Shown: one piece after another, positions 61,134-64,000 of the stretch
How the letters are laid out: each line of letters opens with the position of its first letter
Position numbering within the stretch: position 1 is the stretch's first letter
Assembly (NCBI RefSeq): GCF_014197535.1
Contig: NZ_JACIFV010000015.1
Span: forward strand, 62,001 to 126,000
Length of the DNA: 64,000 bases
Reading direction: 5' to 3'
Source: Rhizobium aethiopicum
Lineage (GTDB): Bacteria; Pseudomonadota; Alphaproteobacteria; Rhizobiales; Rhizobiaceae
Notes under the pieces: generated by a model
What the model was told of the DNA's origin: nothing
What the model saw: the letters and a program-made list of their open reading frames with translations, nothing else
Database searches by the model: none
Translations under genes and position numbers: made by a program

Positions 61134-62366
61134 TTACTTGAAGGCTTCGATTTCGCCAGCCGCCTTCTTGAGCGCGGCCTCGGGTTCGGCCTTGCCCGTA
61201 ACGACGGACTGGATCATTTCGATCATCGAGTTCTGGAAGCCCTTATAGTCGGTGAAGAGCGGTTCCGGACCACCATAGTCGATGCCTTCGATGAGCGGCT
61301 TCCAGTAGGGGTCCTTGGCGACGAACTCGTCGACCTTCTTCGAGGGCCGCAGCGGGGTGAGGCCGGCGCCGCCCTGCAGTTCGTATTCCGACTGAACATC
61401 CGGCGAGGTGATGAACTTGGCGAATTCGGTCGCCTTGTCTTCGACGCCGGATCCCTTGAAGATCGCCAGGCTGTCGGTGATCAGCAGCGTGCCGGGGCCC
61501 TTGGCGTCGGGACCGAGCGGCAGCGTCGTGATGCCCCAGTTGATCTTCGTCTCCTTCAGGCGGGAGGCGGCGCCCGATCCTGCCTGGATCATCGCGACCT
61601 TGCCGTCAAGGAAGATGGCGCGGACTTCGTTCTGCTCATAGGCCGTCGGGCCTTCCTCGGAGTAGGGAACGATATCCTTGTAGGCCTTCAGCGCAGCGAG
61701 AATCTGCGGGCTATCGAGCGTGATCTTGCCATCGGCGTCGGTCACCGCACCGTTGTTGGTGTAAACCCAATGCATGAACTGGTGCATGGTGTTGTCGAAG
61801 GTCTTGGCGGAAAGACCGAAGCCCGGAATGCCGGTCTTTTCCTTGATGGTCTTGGCCATCTCGATTTCTTCAGCCCAGGTCTTCGGCGGCTTCTCGGGAT
61901 CGAGACCGGCCTGCTTGAAAAGATCCTTGTTCCAGTAGAGCGCCTTGGTGGAGAAGGCGATCGGAACGCCCCACTGGTTACCCTCGAAGGTTACCGTGTC
62001 GACGATATGGGGGTAATAGGCCTTCTTCTCCTCGTCGGTCATCGGCACCGGAACGATGAGGTCGTTCTGGGCGAATTCCTTCAGCGTACGCGAGCCGACA
62101 TAGGCCATGGCAACAGGCGTGCCGGCGGCGGCAAGCGTCGTTGCCTTGTCCTGGCACTGTGCCCAACCGACGACCTCAGGCGTGACCTTCCAGCCCGCGT
62201 TCTTTTCTTCCCACTGCTTGATGTATTTGGTGTGGACCGGATCGATCGTGTCGCCGCAATAGATCCAGCTGATTTCCTTGTCGGCCGCATGGGCAGTGAC
62301 CGCGGTCAATGCCGTCGAACCGAGCAGGGCGAGCGCCATAAGGCCTGTCTTGATTGCTATGCTCAC
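61134..62366 (-). CDS. Sugar ABC transporter substrate-binding protein (family 1)
   Basis: 410 residues from a GTG at 62366 with GGGAG upstream. N-terminal signal peptide (hydrophobic core LMALALLGSTALTAV, cut after AHA). The mature protein matches family 1 extracellular solute-binding proteins (KEISWIYCGDTIDPVHTKYIK, and VGSRTLKEFAQN). Periplasmic. Two cysteines near residue 37 and 71 are unusual for the family and could form a disulfide. Ligand is probably a sugar or polyol; not identified. Confidence 0.92.
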   Translation of the reverse strand: MSIAIKTGLMALALLGSTALTAVTAHAADKEISWIYCGDTIDPVHTKYIKQWEEKNAGWKVTPEVVGWAQCQDKATTLAAAGTPVAMAYVGSRTLKEFAQNDLIVPVPMTDEEKKAYYPHIVDTVTFEGNQWGVPIAFSTKALYWNKDLFKQAGLDPEKPPKTWAEEIEMAKTIKEKTGIPGFGLSAKTFDNTMHQFMHWVYTNNGAVTDADGKITLDSPQILAALKAYKDIVPYSEEGPTAYEQNEVRAIFLDGKVAMIQAGSGAASRLKETKINWGITTLPLGPDAKGPGTLLITDSLAIFKGSGVEDKATEFAKFITSPDVQSEYELQGGAGLTPLRPSKKVDEFVAKDPYWKPLIEGIDYGGPEPLFTDYKGFQNSMIEMIQSVVTGKAEPEAALKKAAGEIEAFK

Positions 62367-62412
62367 GTTGTGACTCCCAATGTGGTTGTTAGCTGTTCAC
62401 TGATTATTGCTC

Positions 62413-63270
62413 TTATTGTTTCACCGCACCGGCGGTCAGACCGCCGACGAGATAACGCTGAAGGAAGAAGATGACGACCATCGCCGGCGCGATGCCGACG
62501 AAGGAAGCCGCCATCAGTTCGTTCCAGATGACCTCCTGCTTGCCGAAGTAAGCAAAGAGCCCCACCGGCAAGGGCATGTATTCGCTCTTCGAGTTGAACG
62601 TCAGCGCGAAGATGAATTGCTGGGCGTAAGCGCCGATGAAGGTGGTTATGGCGACGACGATAATGCCCGGCATCGCAATGGGCAGGATGACGCGGCGAAG
62701 CGTGTAGAAATGGCTGGCGCCATCCATGAAGGCGGCTTCGTTGAGCTCCTGGGGAATGCGGATCATATAGGTGCGCAGCAGCCAGATCGCCGACGGGATC
62801 AGGAAGGCAACACCCGGCACGATCATGGCGAGATAGGTGTTGAGCACGCCCATGCTGCGCATCAGCCGGAAGAGCGGGATCAACAGCACGGCGCCGGAGA
62901 ACATGTTCACCGTCAGGAAGGCGCCGAGCAGGATGCCCATGCCCTTGAATTCGAACTTCGCGAAGGCATAAGACGCCGGAATGACGAGGCAGAGCACGAT
63001 CAGCGTGACGATGATCGAGATGAAGAAGGAGTTGAAGATATAGCGCCCGAAGCCCGGCACGCTGATCCACATCGTCCGGTAGGCTTCGAACGAGCCGTTC
63101 TCCGGCCAGAAACGATAGGGCGAGGAGAAAAGCTGGGCGAGCGGCTTCAGCGATACCAGGAAGCCCTCGACGAAGGGCGCCAGCACGAAGAACAGGAACA
63201 CCGCGATGCCGCAATAGATCAGGATGATTTCCCACCAGCGGTAACGGTCGATCATGGCAGCACTGCTCAT
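62413..63270 (-). CDS. Sugar ABC transporter permease (MalG type)
   Basis: 285 residues with about six membrane segments, beginning IILIYCGIAVFLFFVLAPFV. The EAA loop is present (LNEAAFMDGASHFYTLRRVILP). Overlaps the upstream permease by 4 bases and precedes the binding-protein gene by 46 bases. Confidence 0.92.
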   Translation of the reverse strand: MSSAAMIDRYRWWEIILIYCGIAVFLFFVLAPFVEGFLVSLKPLAQLFSSPYRFWPENGSFEAYRTMWISVPGFGRYIFNSFFISIIVTLIVLCLVIPASYAFAKFEFKGMGILLGAFLTVNMFSGAVLLIPLFRLMRSMGVLNTYLAMIVPGVAFLIPSAIWLLRTYMIRIPQELNEAAFMDGASHFYTLRRVILPIAMPGIIVVAITTFIGAYAQQFIFALTFNSKSEYMPLPVGLFAYFGKQEVIWNELMAASFVGIAPAMVVIFFLQRYLVGGLTAGAVKQ

Positions 63271-64000
63271 GCGCGCTTCTCCGGGTTGAGGCGGCGGGTG
63301 ACGCGGAAATAGGCGAAGCAGAAGAGCGACAGGAAGATGCAGATCAAGACGGCGCGCGCTGCACCTTCACCGTATTTCTTCGAGCCGATCGCCGTCTGGT
63401 AGGTGTCGATGATCATCGTCGTCGTCTCGCCGCTCGGGCCGCCCTGGGTCAGGATCCAGATGATGTCGAACGAGTTGAAGGTGGCGATCAGCGACAGCAT
63501 CGACATGGTGATGATGGCGGGCACCATCAGCGGCAGGGTAATGCGGCGGAAGCGGTACCAGCGGCCGGCGCCGTCAGTCCAGGCGGCTTCGTAGAGATCC
63601 TTCGGGATCGACTGGATTGCCGCCAGGAAGTAGATCGTCACCAGCGGCACGCCGATCCACACGTCGGTGACGATCGTCGCCCAGAAGGCGGTGCTGCCAT
63701 AGGCGAGGAAGGCGACCGGGCCGTCGACGAGGCCGAAGCGCTGCAACAGGCCCGAGATCATCCCGAACTGGCCGTTATACATCCAGCCCCACATGAAGAT
63801 GCCGATCGCCATCGGCACGATCCATGGCGGCATGGTCAAAAGCCGGAACAGCGAGCGGCCGGGCACGGCGGCATTCAGCATGCAAGCGCCGAAGGTGCCG
63901 ATCACCATTTTCAAAGCGACGGAGAAGAAGGTCCAGACGAAGGTGCGGAGGATGACCTCGGCAAAAGTGGCGTTGAAGATCTTCTCGTAATTGATCCAGC
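63267..64000 (-). CDS. Sugar ABC transporter permease (MalF type), N-terminus outside the window
   Basis: C-terminal part only. The frame is open to the right edge (reading WINYEKIFNATFAEVILRTF before the first internal start). EAA loop: DLYEAAWTDGAGRWYRFRRI. The start lies beyond position 64000. First permease of the sugar operon in the listed region, partner of the MalG-type gene. Confidence 0.9.
   Translation of the reverse strand, partial: WINYEKIFNATFAEVILRTFVWTFFSVALKMVIGTFGACMLNAAVPGRSLFRLLTMPPWIVPMAIGIFMWGWMYNGQFGMISGLLQRFGLVDGPVAFLAYGSTAFWATIVTDVWIGVPLVTIYFLAAIQSIPKDLYEAAWTDGAGRWYRFRRITLPLMVPAIITMSMLSLIATFNSFDIIWILTQGGPSGETTTMIIDTYQTAIGSKKYGEGAARAVLICIFLSLFCFAYFRVTRRLNPEKRA

Noticed and set aside
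61098..62474. 458-codon plus-strand frame
   Set aside because: Antisense to the sugar-binding protein gene and rich in Gly/Arg/Leu without motifs.

Overview
The window looks like part of a rhizobial (Rhizobium etli/leguminosarum-type) replicon, probably a chromid or large plasmid. The evidence is high GC, dense catabolic operons each with its own regulator and ABC transporter, a minCDE operon, a lone flagellin gene, a DUF1127 mini-protein, and a palindromic intergenic element resembling those scattered through Rhizobium genomes. The species assignment is inference; no rRNA or tRNA gene was seen.

Region 1 (1-21.8 kb) reads as a nearly complete aerobic route from trimethylamine to glutamate. 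Family assignments point to trimethylamine monooxygenase (tmm), trimethylamine N-oxide demethylase (tdm), dimethylamine monooxygenase (dmmDABC), a gamma-glutamylmethylamide synthetase-like type III glutamine synthetase (glnT/gmaS), N-methylglutamate synthase (glxBCD = mgsABC) and N-methylglutamate dehydrogenase (soxBDA... = mgdABC..., running off the left end). PurU would send the one-carbon units to formate. GlxA and an XRE-cupin regulator sit in the middle, and an APC permease lies at the far end. The cell-division operon minCDE, with a CtrA-type box upstream and a short PAS-chemoreceptor gene, is nested between tmm and tdm.

Region 2 (21.9-35.7 kb) holds a PotABCD-like ABC operon with an SDR gene and a divergent LuxR-type regulator. 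It also has an aldo/keto reductase, a flavin amine oxidase, a DEDD exonuclease, and a DUF1127 gene followed by a tandem array of CCTCCTCCC-loop hairpins (small RNA candidate). The kduI-kduD uronate genes follow, with a FadR-type operator and GntR regulator.

Region 3 (35.7-51.9 kb) contains a large GH94 phosphorylase-like protein, a cupin, a DHA2 drug exporter, the flagellin, a GH20 hexosaminidase, an HxlR/SDR/quinone-reductase group, an AraC/EamA pair, a ROK regulator and an MFS carrier.

Region 4 (51.9-57.2 kb) is a divergent cluster: SDR, RpiR and RidA on the minus strand; an NTF2-like protein, an M81 peptidase and a D-threonine-aldolase-like PLP enzyme on the plus strand. A compositionally foreign gene follows (57.5-59.7 kb), a GHKL ATPase fused to a PD-(D/E)XK-like nuclease and a candidate solitary defence gene. 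The window ends in a sugar ABC transporter operon whose first-listed permease is cut by the right edge.
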